Source: Tetrastigma voinierianum (lineage: Eukaryota; Streptophyta; Magnoliopsida; Vitales; Vitaceae). Taken from it: DNA of 64,000 nt. Position 1 is the stretch's first letter; every line of letters starts with the position of its first letter. The stretch spans positions 124,001-188,000 of the forward strand of contig JAEQBH010002360.1 of the NCBI GenBank assembly GCA_016808115.1, given 5' to 3'. A model generated the notes under the pieces. The model saw only the letters and a program-made list of their open reading frames with translations. It was not told the origin of the DNA and did not search any database. Positions 23,217 through 33,800 of the stretch are shown one piece after another. Made by a program: the position numbers and the translations under genes.

Positions 23217-24330
23217 TGAGAAGGTGTGTACCCAATGATGATCAAATTGGGATACTCACCTTTGCCATTCAAAGCTTGTGGAGGGCATTTCTGCGCAAGG
23301 AAAACGTGGATAAAATTTTGCAAGTTGGTTTGCGGCACCTGCGTGTAAGATTGTTCGAATTTTGCAAAACTTGTGCTTCGGTGCGACAATTAAGAGGGTC
23401 ACAAAAGCGAGACATGATGCCTCTTACCCCGATTTTAATCGGTAGGATGCCCATTGTTGGGGTATAGACTTCATGGGGCCTTTCCCACTTCTTGTGGAGT
23501 ACTTTACATTCTGTTATCGTGACTATGTGTCAAAATGGGTTGAGCTATTCAATGAGAACTAAGCCTGACCACAAGGTTGTTTTGAAATTTATAAAGAACA
23601 TATTTTTTTCGATTTGGAGTACCTCGTGCAATTATTAGTGATGGTGGCCTCCCATTTTGAATCGATCTTTTGAGAATTTGTTGAAAAGTAATGATCCTCC
23701 CACAAAATTTCAACGGCATACCACCCCCAAACCAACGGTCAAGACGAATTAGCTAATAGGGAGATCAAACACATTTTGGAAAAAACGGTTGCCCCAAATC
23801 GCAAAGATTGGTCGCTTCGACTTACCGATGCTCTTTGGGCTTACCGTAATGCTTTTAAAACTATTCTTGGTATGTCTCCCTATAGGCTTGTTTATGGAAA
23901 GGCTTGTCATCTACCGGTAGAAATGGAGCACGGGGCATGTTAAAATTTGTGAAACTTTGCTTTAATTTAGATCAAGCGGGTATGCAATGATATTCTGGAA
24001 TGAATGAGCTTGACCCAATTGAGGCGGGAGTCGTATAGAGAGCTCAGGATTTACAAAAGAGAGCTCAAGCTATTCCATGATAAGACCATTACGCGGGGAA
24101 AACTTTTGAACCTAACGAAAGCAATTGCTTTACAGTTCCACGATTTGCACATGTTTCGGGTAAACTCGGCTTTCTCGATGGTTGGCCCATTCGTTGTCAA
24201 AGTAGTTTACCCATATGGTGCAGTGGAGATTGAAAATCCAAAAAATGGGAAATCCTTCAAAGTCAATGACCAACGTCTAAAGCCATTTCAGCGCTTTGAC
24301 GGCGGGAGAGTGAGTAGAACTAGTAGATCC
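23060..24330 (+). pseudogene. INT: Integrase (broken)
   Basis: The frame 23066-23467 starts with MVCGHSKLPSNW-type linker sequence. It continues through YFDDPYLFKYCPDQLMRRCVP at about 23174-23236, and its zinc-region Cys is seen in RLFEFCKTCASVR. A DFMGPFP core start lies at about 23467-23490, followed by broken core pieces to 23940. The frame 24004-24447 carries the C-terminal part: SYRELRIYKRELKLFHDKTI, VGPFVVKVVYPYGAVEIENP and a final FKVNDQRLKPF. Its last 30 codons past 24320 are Phe-rich and read non-coding DNA. Confidence 0.87.
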
Positions 24331-24476
24331 GCTCTACCAGGATACTCCGTTAAAGTAAATTCTACCCAACCTTGTTGTATAGTTTTTATTTTCTTTTGTT
24401 TTTCTTTCTTGCATTTCTTTTTTCTTTCTTTATTTCAATTGCTTTAAAAAATGATGCCAATTTCCCGGGGTGTACC

Positions 24477-24520
24477 CTATGTGCATTGAGGACAATGCTT
24501 GTTTCTGTTGTGGGGGTGGG
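24477..24520 (+). other. Internal polypurine-like tract after pol
   Basis: cattgaggacaatgc at about 24483 is followed by tgttgtgggggtgggca. Related elements have the same pairing of a gaggacaatg word and a G-rich tract, and the Tat-like element has a counterpart at about 32650-32680. It may start a second plus strand or mark where the post-pol region begins. Confidence 0.55.
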
Positions 24521-25402
24521 CATACACTAGTTGAACCCAACTATGCGCTTGATTACATGTTAAATGTATGGAAAAAAATTTCGAATTGTGGCTCTTTTGG
24601 GTATAGTACTTGACCTGTAATGTAATGGGCCGCGCTGACTTTATACACCTCCCGTCATTTCAATGCATTTACATAATATGAGCATGCCGCAAAAATCTAC
24701 ATGTTAATATTGTGGACCTTATTACTCGAATTCTATATTCTAATTCCCTACCTGACCCACGGACCTTACGTTTCATATACTCTTGTTTTGCACATAGTAC
24801 TTCCACATTGCATTATTTTAGCATGCCATGTTAACTTCATGTATCAAATTCTCGAGGAACATCATGCGTAAGCTGGAAAATGATTAGAGGCCGTACTTAC
24901 GTGTTACACTTTGTGTGAAATCGTTTTGACGTGCCCCTTGCACCTATTTTGAGGCCAGGTTGCCAATTTGGTTCTTACAGGAACCACGATCACAAGAAAT
25001 ACGATGGGCCCATGGTAGGTGTGAAAGTGTCAAAGAAGAAGTGCAATGGTTGGCTCAGTGAACCTGATCGGGATTTTGGGCATAAATGAGCATGCAGTGA
25101 AATCTGGGAGGGAAGGCATTCGAAAAGGATATATTTTACATCAGCACTATTGTTCCCAACCTACAAAAAATAAAAATAAAAATAAAATAAAATAAAAATG
25201 AAAAAAATAAAAATAAAATGAAGAATTAGGACTTTGTACTGATGAGTGACACATCTGGAAGTCTTAGATTAGTCTGAGTGGCGAGGAGCCTTTTGTCTTA
25301 GGTGCCGCACTAACTTTGTGCGGAGTGCATTAGGCGTATTTTTAGGCAATTAGGGTTTTAAGCCTTTTGTCATTATTTTCATTCCCTATCCTCCCGTCAC
25401 CA
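24521..25402. other. Post-pol non-coding region
   Basis: No coding domain recognised. An A/T run of aaaataaaa words lies at 25164-25220. The part from about 25360 leads into a promoter-like segment. Confidence 0.5.
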
Positions 25403-25408
25403 TATAAG
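25403..25408 (+). promoter_or_regulatory. TATA-like box before the post-pol ORF region
   Basis: ccatataagacaacc lies about 150-200 bp before the first post-pol open frames, followed by a pyrimidine-rich stretch (cttttcatcctctcac). It could drive a separate transcript of the post-pol ORF. Weak on its own, but the minus-strand Athila-like element has catataacc in the comparable place. Confidence 0.35.
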
Positions 25409-25549
25409 ACAACCTAGCCCTTTTCATCCTCTCACACAAGCAAATCAGGTTGCGTTCCTACGGTATTCCATCGTTGGTGATTTAAAACATCTCCGGGTCC
25501 TCGGTACAGACGTGGTAAGCCCCTACAACTCCTTGAGAGCGTTGTTTCT

Positions 25550-26975
25550 ATGATACTTCATTATTATACATGGATTTGCTTTGTTGGTTTGGGTTGGTGG
25601 TGTTCTTTTCTTGGTGGTTTAGGGTTTCTTCGGCTGATGTTATGGGGAGGAAATTTTTGTCTAATCTGCACGGGGCCAGCCCGGTACTTCTGGAGACAGG
25701 ATTTTGGGATATTATTTTATGTGTTTGGGCCCTCTTTGCCATTATTGCTATTCTTGCCATATCTATGGCGAATCTAGAAACTCTGGGAAAGGCGGCGCTG
25801 GCTCATCTATGGAGCGAGAATTTGTGAAGAAAGAAATCGACACTTCACGGCTTGTAAAAGAAGGGCAAAGGAAAGCAACGAGATTCATCTTCTGAGTGAG
25901 GTATCGGAGGCGTAGGAGGAGATCGAGGCCATGTTATTTGAACCGATTTTAGAACAAGAAAATGGGCCCGATCGATTCTGAAAGTTTCCTTTGCGGGGGT
26001 GAAGGTGGACACATTTTGGAGCGCCCATCCTATCAGAACCATTATTCGAGACGAGAATTTACGGTTGCAATGAGTGCTTGAAGTTCAGGGGTATCTACCA
26101 CCGTGGTTCGGGAGTTTTACTAATACGAGAGAAAATGTGGGTAGATGCCTTCTTAGAGACCCTTTGTGATGGAGTAGCGGTTGAAGATCACTCCTGATTT
26201 GATAGCTCATTCTCTATAGTATGTCCGCCCTGCCACTTCGGATCGACCTTACCCCCTTAAGGCCATTCACGGTTCGACACCCACATTTGTTTCTTGAGAA
26301 TGTACTCATCCTATTGCCATGAGTGGTTTTATCACGTAAAGGAATTTATGCTGAGGAAGCTCTGGCAGAATATCGTTGATGAATAGATTATTCATGATAG
26401 AATCGGGCAAAAGGGCAACGAGAAATATCCATGCAAAGAAGAGACTCAGTTTCTATATGAGGTGATGACTGAGAAGCTTATTGACTATGCCTTGGTCATA
26501 TGGTGTGTTATGTAGGGACTTTTTATAGTCCCTGACTGAAAGTAGGCATATTCCATTCCATCTCTGGTAGTGAATCTTGCTGGAAGCAGGATGAGGGAGT
26601 GGTTAAGGAGAAGGAAATTCTTCCTAAGTAGGACCACTACAAACCAAACCCGGGCAAGAGCCGAGGCTGCATCCTGAGACCCCGGCCTTCCGGTGGCTGT
26701 TCCGGGGCCTCTTCATCTACGGCACATTGCTATAAGCACATCCAGATTTGAGAAAAGAATGGAGCGTCGAATTAAGGGGTGGTTCAAATGCATTTTGGGG
26801 AAACATAAATAGCTTAACCATAGGCTCTCCAGGCTCGAGAGTCATATTTATCGAGGAGAGCCTGCATTGGGAGATGCCCCTCCTCCTGACTTGGAGGGAG
26901 ATTCGGAGGAGCTAGACGACTGCGTCGATGAGGACGCATTTTCTTCGACAGACGACGGGGGAGACATTGAGTAGA
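25550..26975 (+). pseudogene. Post-pol ORF remnant of Athila/Tat type (env-like position)
   Basis: Open frames at 25550-25827 contain a hydrophobic stretch (WDIILCVWALFAIIAILAIS within 25570-25827) that could be a membrane segment. Further pieces at 26240-26520 read THPIAMS, LRKLWQNIV and EKLIDYALVIWCVM, resembling the plant transposon protein domain often found after Athila/Tat pol. An acidic tail at 26860-26973 reads APPPDLEGDSEELDDC then DGGDIE and a stop. The region is called env-like by position, but function is unproven. Many stops break it. Confidence 0.5.
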
Positions 26976-27494
26976 GCATAGTAGGCTAGATTAGAATTGG
27001 TGTTGGCAGTGGGTAGAGACCTCGACCATGTCATGCCAACACCCATTTGTTCATATTACTTATTTGTATAGCTTTATGGTCGTTATAAACCTTAAAGACC
27101 TCTTTGATTTCGGTTGTGTCGAATTGTTCCTACGGACTTTTTTATGCATAGTAGTTGCGCGTGGTTATGTTAAGCTTGTTGCCTCTTATGTGCTCGTTCC
27201 CATTTTCATTTCAGTGCTTGCATGGCAGCTTTTCTTTTTCTCAATTCCATAGTCCTTTATATGAATAGCTTGGTTTTGTGTTAGTTTGTTGTTATGTTCA
27301 TTGCTTGAGACTGTGGTTTTGGTTTTAATTGAGTCAAACGGGTGCACACTATGTCAGGTTGAAGTACTATGTTTAATTTTGCCTTTGAGAAACTTGCAAA
27401 AGCTTAAGCGCACCTAGCGGGTGTGGAATTCATAACGTTAGGTGTCACTAGTTTAAATCTTCTTTAGGGACTAGCGAGATGCAGGAATTATGTG
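26976..27494. other. Non-coding region before the 3' LTR
   Basis: A short frame at 27028-27252 is hydrophobic but matches nothing I recognise. No clear polypurine tract stands directly before the LTR; the adjoining bases are gatgcaggaattatg. Confidence 0.4.
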
Positions 27495-28895
27495 TGTTGA
27501 ATACACAAGAGCAATAATTATATTGGAATTTAGCACCTTTGGTCATACTTTGCTCATTTTGCATAAGAATAGATGCCCAATTGTTTCGTATTTTGGACTT
27601 GTACGGGTTTCGGGTTTCATACATAATTGTTACAAGGGTTCATGTTCGAGAGAGAGCGAATATGGATCGTAGGGATAGTGACAGCTAGCTTGGTGAAGTT
27701 CAGGATGTGCAAACAATGTTGGGAAACAAGTCTGAGAGCGGGTCTCTTGGTACACCTCTAACCTCTGGGTACACCCATACGAGAGAAAAGCACGTTGTGA
27801 CACATGTAGGTACACTGCAGCACTGTGCTGTACACCCATACAAGCACCGGTGGCTAGCATCACCAGAATTGCAACTGCGCCATGCCAGTGCAGGCATGCA
27901 AGTGCGAAATTGGCGGGAATACGATTCTAATACGAGAATCTGGTCAGTCCTTCATCCATCAACTCGAGATCACAATGGAAAAGGGTATAAAAGCCAAAGG
28001 AAAGGGGGAGAAGGCAGCTTTTGATTCCTAGGGTTTGGTTTTCATAAGAAAGAGTGTTCTTTCTCATAGTTGAGGCTACGGTTTATAGAGTAGGGTTGAA
28101 GACTTCACTTTTCTGCTTGATTTTAGTTTCAAGTTCATGCTTAACCTTCCGGTTAGATCACACAACTCGTTTTCTCCTTCAGTATTTCTAGTTTTTGAAT
28201 ATTTGGTTTTGCAATTGAAGTTTGATTTTCTCAAGGTTCCTTTTATGAATAATTTCTCATCAATTATGATTTGCTTTATAATTTCCATGAAGTTCTAAAC
28301 TTTTATGTTAGGGTTCTACGATGGAAACTCACCCTGATCAAGGTAACCCTCAATTCCTCTTTTATACTTCAATGGGATTGTGTGATGTTCATCACTTGTA
28401 GAGAAACTTTATAAACCTTAGTTGGGTATCCTCTTGACAACGTGTGAACGAGATATCCTCGGTACACGTTGTGCTTGATTACAAATGCAAGCTAAGAGTC
28501 TGAATTAATTGTTGAACAAGTGTTTAACATCCCTCGATCATTTGTTCACTCTAAAAGAGCTTTTTGTTGTAAATCCTCCGCCGAAGACCATTCATCAATG
28601 GTTCTAGATGAGATTATGAACTAGAGGTGGGCCCGCGATCGATAGTGAGTGAAACCTAAGAACCGACAATCATCTTTCTATTTTAAAATAAGTCAATTTG
28701 TCAATCTTTCAATCAACCAACCACAACCCATAATTTACTTTTGAATATACAACTTTTGGAGAATAGCTCCTAAGGATCAACTAAAAGACCACTCCCTGTG
28801 GAGATGACCTGTGGACTCCCACAGTATTACAATGCTAGACAACCTTAATTCCTACGCTTGGGAATAAAATTCAGCATACGAATAAGAACGAAGCA
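27495..28895 (+). repeat. 3' LTR of the Athila/Tat-like element
   Basis: 1401 bp, starting TGTTGAATAC and ending GAAGCA, followed by the target duplication GTGCA. TATA box TATAAAAG at 27986-27993. Aligns throughout with 12906-14274. Confidence 0.92.
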
Positions 28896-29942
28896 GTGCA
28901 TAGTACAGTTATTCACCATTCTATAACGTGTGAGCCTTAAAGCGTATCAAACTTCCAAAATCGAGACTACCTGGGTTGTATAAAATAATAATAATAAATT
29001 TTGTGTGTTCGTGAAGCAAGATGAATAGATCCCTAGTGTGGTGAAAGACCCAAATTTTATTTTGGTCAGACATATGGATCCAACATGAGTTCGCAAAGTG
29101 TTGAAAGGAGCTATGGCTTCACGGAGAATCTCAAAATTCAACCCAAATAAACACTGGGATTTGATAAATTAAAATTAGAGGGTTGTCCAATGGTTTAAGT
29201 CATCAAGAAGCACTAATGATTTGTTTTCGCACTTAAGGCCGCAGGTGAGGGAGCCGGCTCGGACTGGTTACAAAAGAGTGGAGTCTCATTCATGATGATA
29301 CACTGAACACCCATATAGGATTACACTATTTACATGGGAATATGGTTTGATGTTTACATTACTGCTGTACTTAGGCAGGGAGTAGCCATTATAGAGAATT
29401 TTCATTGGCATTACTTCACTCATATGGGACTCCTCGTGCATGTGGTGTACAGAGATTTGGGTGGTTCACGTAGGCCGTGATTGTAAAGAAGGCCGACATG
29501 TGGCCTTGACAATACTTTTATAAAAACTATTTTATGTAAAAAGAATTGTAATTAAATTCTTTTAGACTATTGTATAAATAGTTGGGTATGTAAATATGGT
29601 AAGGGGGTCATGATCAAACTCTCATGGACTATAATTAAGCATTTTATTTTCATATTTTAGATTTAAATGTGAATGAATGGGTCTCGGTGGGATGTATATC
29701 GGGGATATGACATGGACCCCAGTCAATACTACTTCGCTGAGACCTTGATGAGTTATGATTATATTGTTATACAGGTTGTATGTTAGGTAGACTCTGTGTA
29801 ATAAAGGAGAGACTCCACCGATTTTTTTAAATATGGGATCCCGATAAATAAGACACAATAGGTATGGTATCTAGTCAAATTAAATCCACAGAATTCCGCA
29901 GGTTGACGAGCGTTGTCAATGTGACTCGATTTAGGTGTGTCA
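28896..29942 (+). repeat. 3' LTR of the chromovirus, right part
   Basis: Starts with GTGCA (second copy of the target duplication), then tagtac, and matches the 5' LTR from about 3211 to its end, including the TATA box (TATAAATA near 29573) and the final GTGTGTCA. More diverged from the 5' LTR toward the end. Confidence 0.9.
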
Positions 29943-30790
29943 TAGTGTCTAAGGTATGTGCCACTTCTTTGCAGCAATTCGCCTACTTAATTTACAAGAC
30001 AATCCAAGTTTCTGAGAAAAATAGGGATCCTTATTAGTCCATATCCCATATAGAGTAACCACAATCGACTCGATCGACCTTGTTTAACAATTAAATAGCC
30101 TGTAGTATAATTTAAAGTGACTTGAGTAGATCCACTCTTGCCATCATAAACCTCACCAAGTCCAACAAGGTTCAATTTGTCCTTTTCACCACACTACTAG
30201 GTGTGGTGTGTAAGGTGGGTCCAATTAGATAAAGTCTAATTATCCCGAAGATAACCTGTTCTCGTTTAAGTGTTCGCCACTTGGATCTCATCTAAGTGAT
30301 TTGAAAACTTATCCCAGGTTGTTTCTTTGCATCATTTCTGGATTCTCTAAACTTTTCAAAGGATTCAGATTTGTATCTCACAAGATACAAATACCTAAAT
30401 CATGAACGATCATCGATGAATGTAATGAAGTAGACGAAACCACCTCTGGCATTAATGGACAAAGGACCACAAACATAGGAATGTATTAGGTCTAATGGTC
30501 CAAAAGCATGTTCACCATTTCCCATAAAGGGCAACTTGGTCATCTTTGCCTAACAAGCGAGATTCACACTTGTCAAATGACCCCAAGCTACCACAATTGA
30601 GCAACTCAATCATGCTTCTCTCACTTGCGTGGCCAAGGTGATAATGCCATGAGCAAGATGATTTCAGATTATCTCCCTTTGCCTTTGTAGTGTCATTAGC
30701 ATTTAAAATTGGATTGGAAATATCTAATATGTAAATCTCATTGCTTAATATACTACCAGCATAAAAGACATCATAATGTAACAACCATTG
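29943..30790 (-). pseudogene. INT: Copia integrase and GAG-pre-integrase region (broken)
   Basis: The reverse frame 30512-30784 carries IYILDISNPIL and the GAG-pre-integrase zinc region WHYHLGHASERSM, then LLNCGSLGSFDKC. Downstream on the same strand (30470-30370) come YVCGPLSINARGGFVYF and TFIDD, the core with its first catalytic Asp. A GEHLNE-like segment and QLDPPYTPHL then WTNKDPYFS run to about 29990. The sequence stops at the chromovirus LTR, so the downstream RT and RNase H are missing. It should have continued left of 2121, where I do not find it. Confidence 0.8.
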
Positions 30791-30868
30791 TTACAAAATA
30801 TAAATGAAACCTTTCTTGTTCAAACATGAAACGAAAACAATGTTCTTTGTCTATGCTGGGACATAACA

Positions 30869-31525
30869 TCAATCTTCCAAATTTAAATAAAGATTACTAG
30901 GGAGGTTCAAACATAAGTCCATAGAGCAACAGCTGTAACTTTGCACCATTCCCACTCGAAAGTCGGACTCTCCCTTTGTAAGCTCCCTACTGTTCCATAG
31001 GCCCTGCATATCAATCCATATGTGTGAGCCACAACTAGTATCATATACCCATATGTTGTTAGGAGAAACAGTATTAACCTTAATGACATAAATACCTGAA
31101 GACGATGGTACATCACATGCCACCTTCTTCTTCGACTCCAAGTAGGCCTTGCAGTTCCTCTTCCAATGGCCAACATGACCACAATAGAAGCAAGTCTCTT
31201 TCGAGGTAGTATTTTTACCTTTCTTCTCAGCCATTTTTCCCTCAGCTATCCTGAGCATGTCAATCAACTCGAGTATGGTAGATATAATGTGATCCATCCC
31301 ATAGTCGAGCACAAACTGTGCAAAACTATCGGGTAACATGGCCAGAATCAAGTCTACACTCAATTCAAAATCCATTCAATAACCCAATTGATTCAACCTC
31401 TCAATGTGTTAAATCTTCAAGATGTCGCATCAGGATGTCCCTCCTCCATCTTGAAACCAAAAACAGATACTCTTTGAACTTGTCGCTTCTCGCCTACTCA
31501 TTATAATGTTCCCTAAGATGGTGTA
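30869..31525 (-). pseudogene. gag: Copia gag and protease (broken)
   Basis: The reverse frame 30869-31375 (168 codons) starts inside gag with MDFELSVDLILAMLPDSFAQ. It holds an intact CX2CX4HX4C zinc knuckle at residues 62-75 (CFYCGHVGHWKRNC) and the protease active-site region WVYDTSCGSHIW at 109-120, where copia elements have DTG or DSG. More gag lies upstream on the reverse strand to 31525 in shifted frames. The Met at its start is internal, not the true start. Gag is cut by the Tat-like LTR at 31526. Confidence 0.85.
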
Positions 31526-31810
31526 TGATAGGTGTGGATCTTATTAGCATTTATATGTTTTGTGCTTGATTTTCAGAACCTAGATGCTAGATTCATACCC
31601 ATGTTCCTAAAGATTACACTAATCCCCCATTTGGCTAGTGTTTTGTGAATAGAAAGTAAAGCAAAGAATAGGGCAAAAAAGCAAGAAAGAAAACTATAGG
31701 TTAATCGTCACTATACAAGAGATTACCACCGAGGCAGCAAAGCTAAAAATGAAGAGCAGAAGGCTCCTGGTCGCCAAGTATTTAACGAGGAACTTCAGGT
31801 TTTCAGTTTT
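31526..31810 (+). repeat. 5' LTR fragment of the Tat-like element
   Basis: The first 160 bp align closely with 33347-33510 (same cctaaagattacacta and ccccatttg blocks and the agaaagtaaagcaa tract). Similarity then fades but may run to about 31810 (gtcgccaag versus gttcgccaag). Confidence 0.65.
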
Positions 31811-31973
31811 AAGGAGGAACCAAGAACCTGACATTGGCTGAGGAGAAAGAATGAATTTTTAATGAGGAAGAGCAATTAGGTGAAAATAAGTTGAAGAGCA
31901 CCATCCGCTAACCACAATTGAAAATGCTTTGGCTTGACTGTGTTCAATTTCCCATAGATTTCAGGACTCGGGC

Positions 31974-32210
31974 ATGGAAAAGGACCAACAAGTGTCATCT
32001 ATAGGAACACCTTCCAATGCCACAAGTCAAGCATGGATTGATGTAGAACATGGGGAGATGACCTTACTTGTTGGTAAGGAAAAAGTAAAGTTCAACCTCC
32101 ACCAAAGCATACAACTTACTGATAAAGAAAAGATGACGTGCATGCAGATAGAGAGCTCATTTCTACATTTTGAGGAGCAAGTACCCAAGATCCTAAGAGG
32201 AAACTCTTAA
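31974..32210 (+). pseudogene. PR: Protease C-terminal fragment
   Basis: The frame reads ATSQAWIDVEHGEMTLLVGKE followed by VKFNLHQSI. This is the end of an Athila/Tat protease, where the usual text is (A)LIDV..GELTLRVG after a GRPFL motif. The active-site half is absent. Beyond 32210 the frame shifts into ANSFPTKELAFE-like linker and EVLAIMAEG (about 32290-32350), after which RT should begin but does not. Confidence 0.65.
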
Positions 32211-32399
32211 AGGATATAAATTTGAAGCCAACTCTTTCCCCACCAAAGAGTTGGCATTTGAGCTTACATCGCCTATTCCAAAGGTAGAGGAAGTCATCCT
32301 CACAAGCAATGAGGATGGAGAGGAAGTATTGGCCATAATGGCTGAAGGGCTAAAGCGAAGATCTTGGACTTTCCCAATGAGTCTAGCTAGACTCTAAAA

Positions 32400-33346
32400 A
32401 CGGAGCAGCTCTTGAGAGGCACCCCAAGCAAAAATAAGGATCTCTATCCATTTAGTATTTTAGTTGTTTGTTTTTAGTATTTTTAGTATGTGTTGCATGT
32501 TGATTTTTTTTAAGTGTTTATTTATTTGCTTAGACATTGAAGTCGAATCTTATTGAGGAAGTTTCATCAAGACCCATCACACCCGGAGCCTAATGATCAC
32601 ACTAATCATTAAGGGGAGTCCTTTATTCATAGTCTTTTATATTTAATACATTGAGGATGCATTTTTAAGTTTGGGTACTGAGAATTTTCTTGTTTTAAAT
32701 TTTTCCTAATAAATTCTTCAATTATCCTATCTTTAGTGTTTTCTTTTAGTTGTTTGTATATGTTTTCAGATTTTTAGGTTGATTTTTTAATTTTTTGGTT
32801 GTTTTTGTTTTGGTTGAGCTTATTTTAGAGATTATTATGATGCCTATGATGGATAATGATTGAACCATATCCCACATGAAGAAAATGAGAGATGTAAACT
32901 AAAGTCTAAATGATTTATTTAACTACCCTTACCTAAGCCATACACTACAAGCTATTTAAAGACCCACTGATCCTAAGAGTTTATTCACATTAGTGGAGAG
33001 GATATGCCCAAACAAGCATATGGAGTTTTGCACACTCACCATGTGAGTGAGAGATCCCCATTCCACTCATGCTCATCTAATTCCATCCGAACTGCAATTG
33101 ACTAGAGAGGGAAAGACCACACACACACTTTTGAGAACTTTGGTTTAGGTTGTTCAACTTATGGTCAATCTATTATTTTTGAAATAGGCTATCTCAAATT
33201 TTCTTTTGTGTAGTATGAAGGTTAGATGTTGAGGCAAGTTATCTATATTATCCCAATTTCATGTCAATATGTTTGTTAGTTTTGAATAAGGAAAATGAGT
33301 TGTTTCTTTGCTTAAGGACAAGCAAAATGTTAAGTTTAGGTGTATT
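32400..33346 (+). other. Post-pol non-coding region with two polypurine tracts
   Basis: An internal tract (cattgaggatgc...ttaagtttgggtac, about 32651-32682) and the terminal tract (aaggacaagcaaaatg then taagtttaggtgtatt, 33314-33346) flank T-rich sequence. The terminal tract directly precedes the second LTR. No open frame of note. Confidence 0.7.
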
Positions 33347-33540
33347 TGATAGGTGTGGATCTTATTAGCATTTATAGAGTGTTTTGCATGTATTTTTGTA
33401 ACCTAAATGTTATATTCACACCTATATTCCTAAAGATTACACTAGTCCCCCATTTGCTTATGTTTTTCAAGAATAGAAAGTAAAGCAAGCAAAGAAAAGG
33501 GGAAAAAGAGCAAGAAAGAAAAACCTGCCCAGAAGCACTG

Positions 33541-33800
33541 CTTCACTAAGGTGAAGAATTTCACCAAGGGGAAGAGACAACTTGGCCGAGAAGCTAAAGA
33601 TTGACGAAAGAGAAGGCCTAGGGTTCGCCAAGGCGAAGAAGACCTTCGCCGAGGCAAAGGCCTTCTCCAAGGCGAAGCAGACCTTAGCCAAGGTGAAGGG
33701 GGAACATCTTGCAACAACCACTCTCGAGTTCGCTAAGGTGAAGCTTGTCTTAGGCTAGACGAAGAAAGACAAGGCCAATTGAAGACATGTGGCTTTGCCA
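33541..33800. repeat. Array of GC-rich inverted repeats in U3
   Basis: About eight units of the form TTCGCC-NN-GGCGAA, for example cttcactaaggtgaag (33541-33556), ttcgccaaggcgaa (33624-33637), cttcgccgaggcaaag (about 33644) and ttcgctaaggtgaa (33728). It ends about 90 bp upstream of the TATA box. Reverse frames here (33442-33721) only mirror the repeat. Confidence 0.8.

Larger units (their letters stand above)
12906..28895 (+). mobile_element. Athila/Tat-like Ty3/gypsy element with GTGCA target duplication
   Basis: The two LTRs (12906-14274 and 27495-28895) start TGTTGAAT and end AAGCA. The element is flanked by GTGCA at 12901-12905 and 28896-28900; removing it restores the host LTR, which reads gggtgcatagtac in the intact 5' copy near 3210. 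Internal order: Asp-type primer site, gag, protease, RT, RNase H, integrase, then a long post-pol region. A 4.3-kb solo LTR separates protease from RT, leaving about 11.7 kb for the element itself. Most frames are broken. Confidence 0.92.
2121..29942 (+). mobile_element. Ty3/gypsy chromovirus (Tekay/Del-like), interrupted by later insertions
   Basis: Order: 5' LTR 2121-4273, initiator-Met primer site 4279-4290, gag, protease, RT, RNase H, integrase and a decayed chromodomain to about 11665, polypurine tract 11759-11771, then a 3' LTR split into 11772-12905 and 28896-29942. Later insertions are a solo LTR at about 8435-10979 and an Athila/Tat-like element at 12906-28895. All coding regions carry stops and frameshifts, so it is a dead copy. 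Lineage rests on domain order, primer type, the chromodomain remnant and the long LTR; the Tekay label is an inference. Confidence 0.85.

Noticed and set aside
2115..29948. Target duplication AGTGT for the outer chromovirus
   Set aside because: Both copies are offset by one base from the LTR ends and the flanks do not belong to the same sequence; kept only as a candidate.
33442..33721. Two overlapping reverse frames rich in Ala, Leu and Phe
   Set aside because: They read the U3 inverted-repeat array on the wrong strand of the Tat-like LTR.
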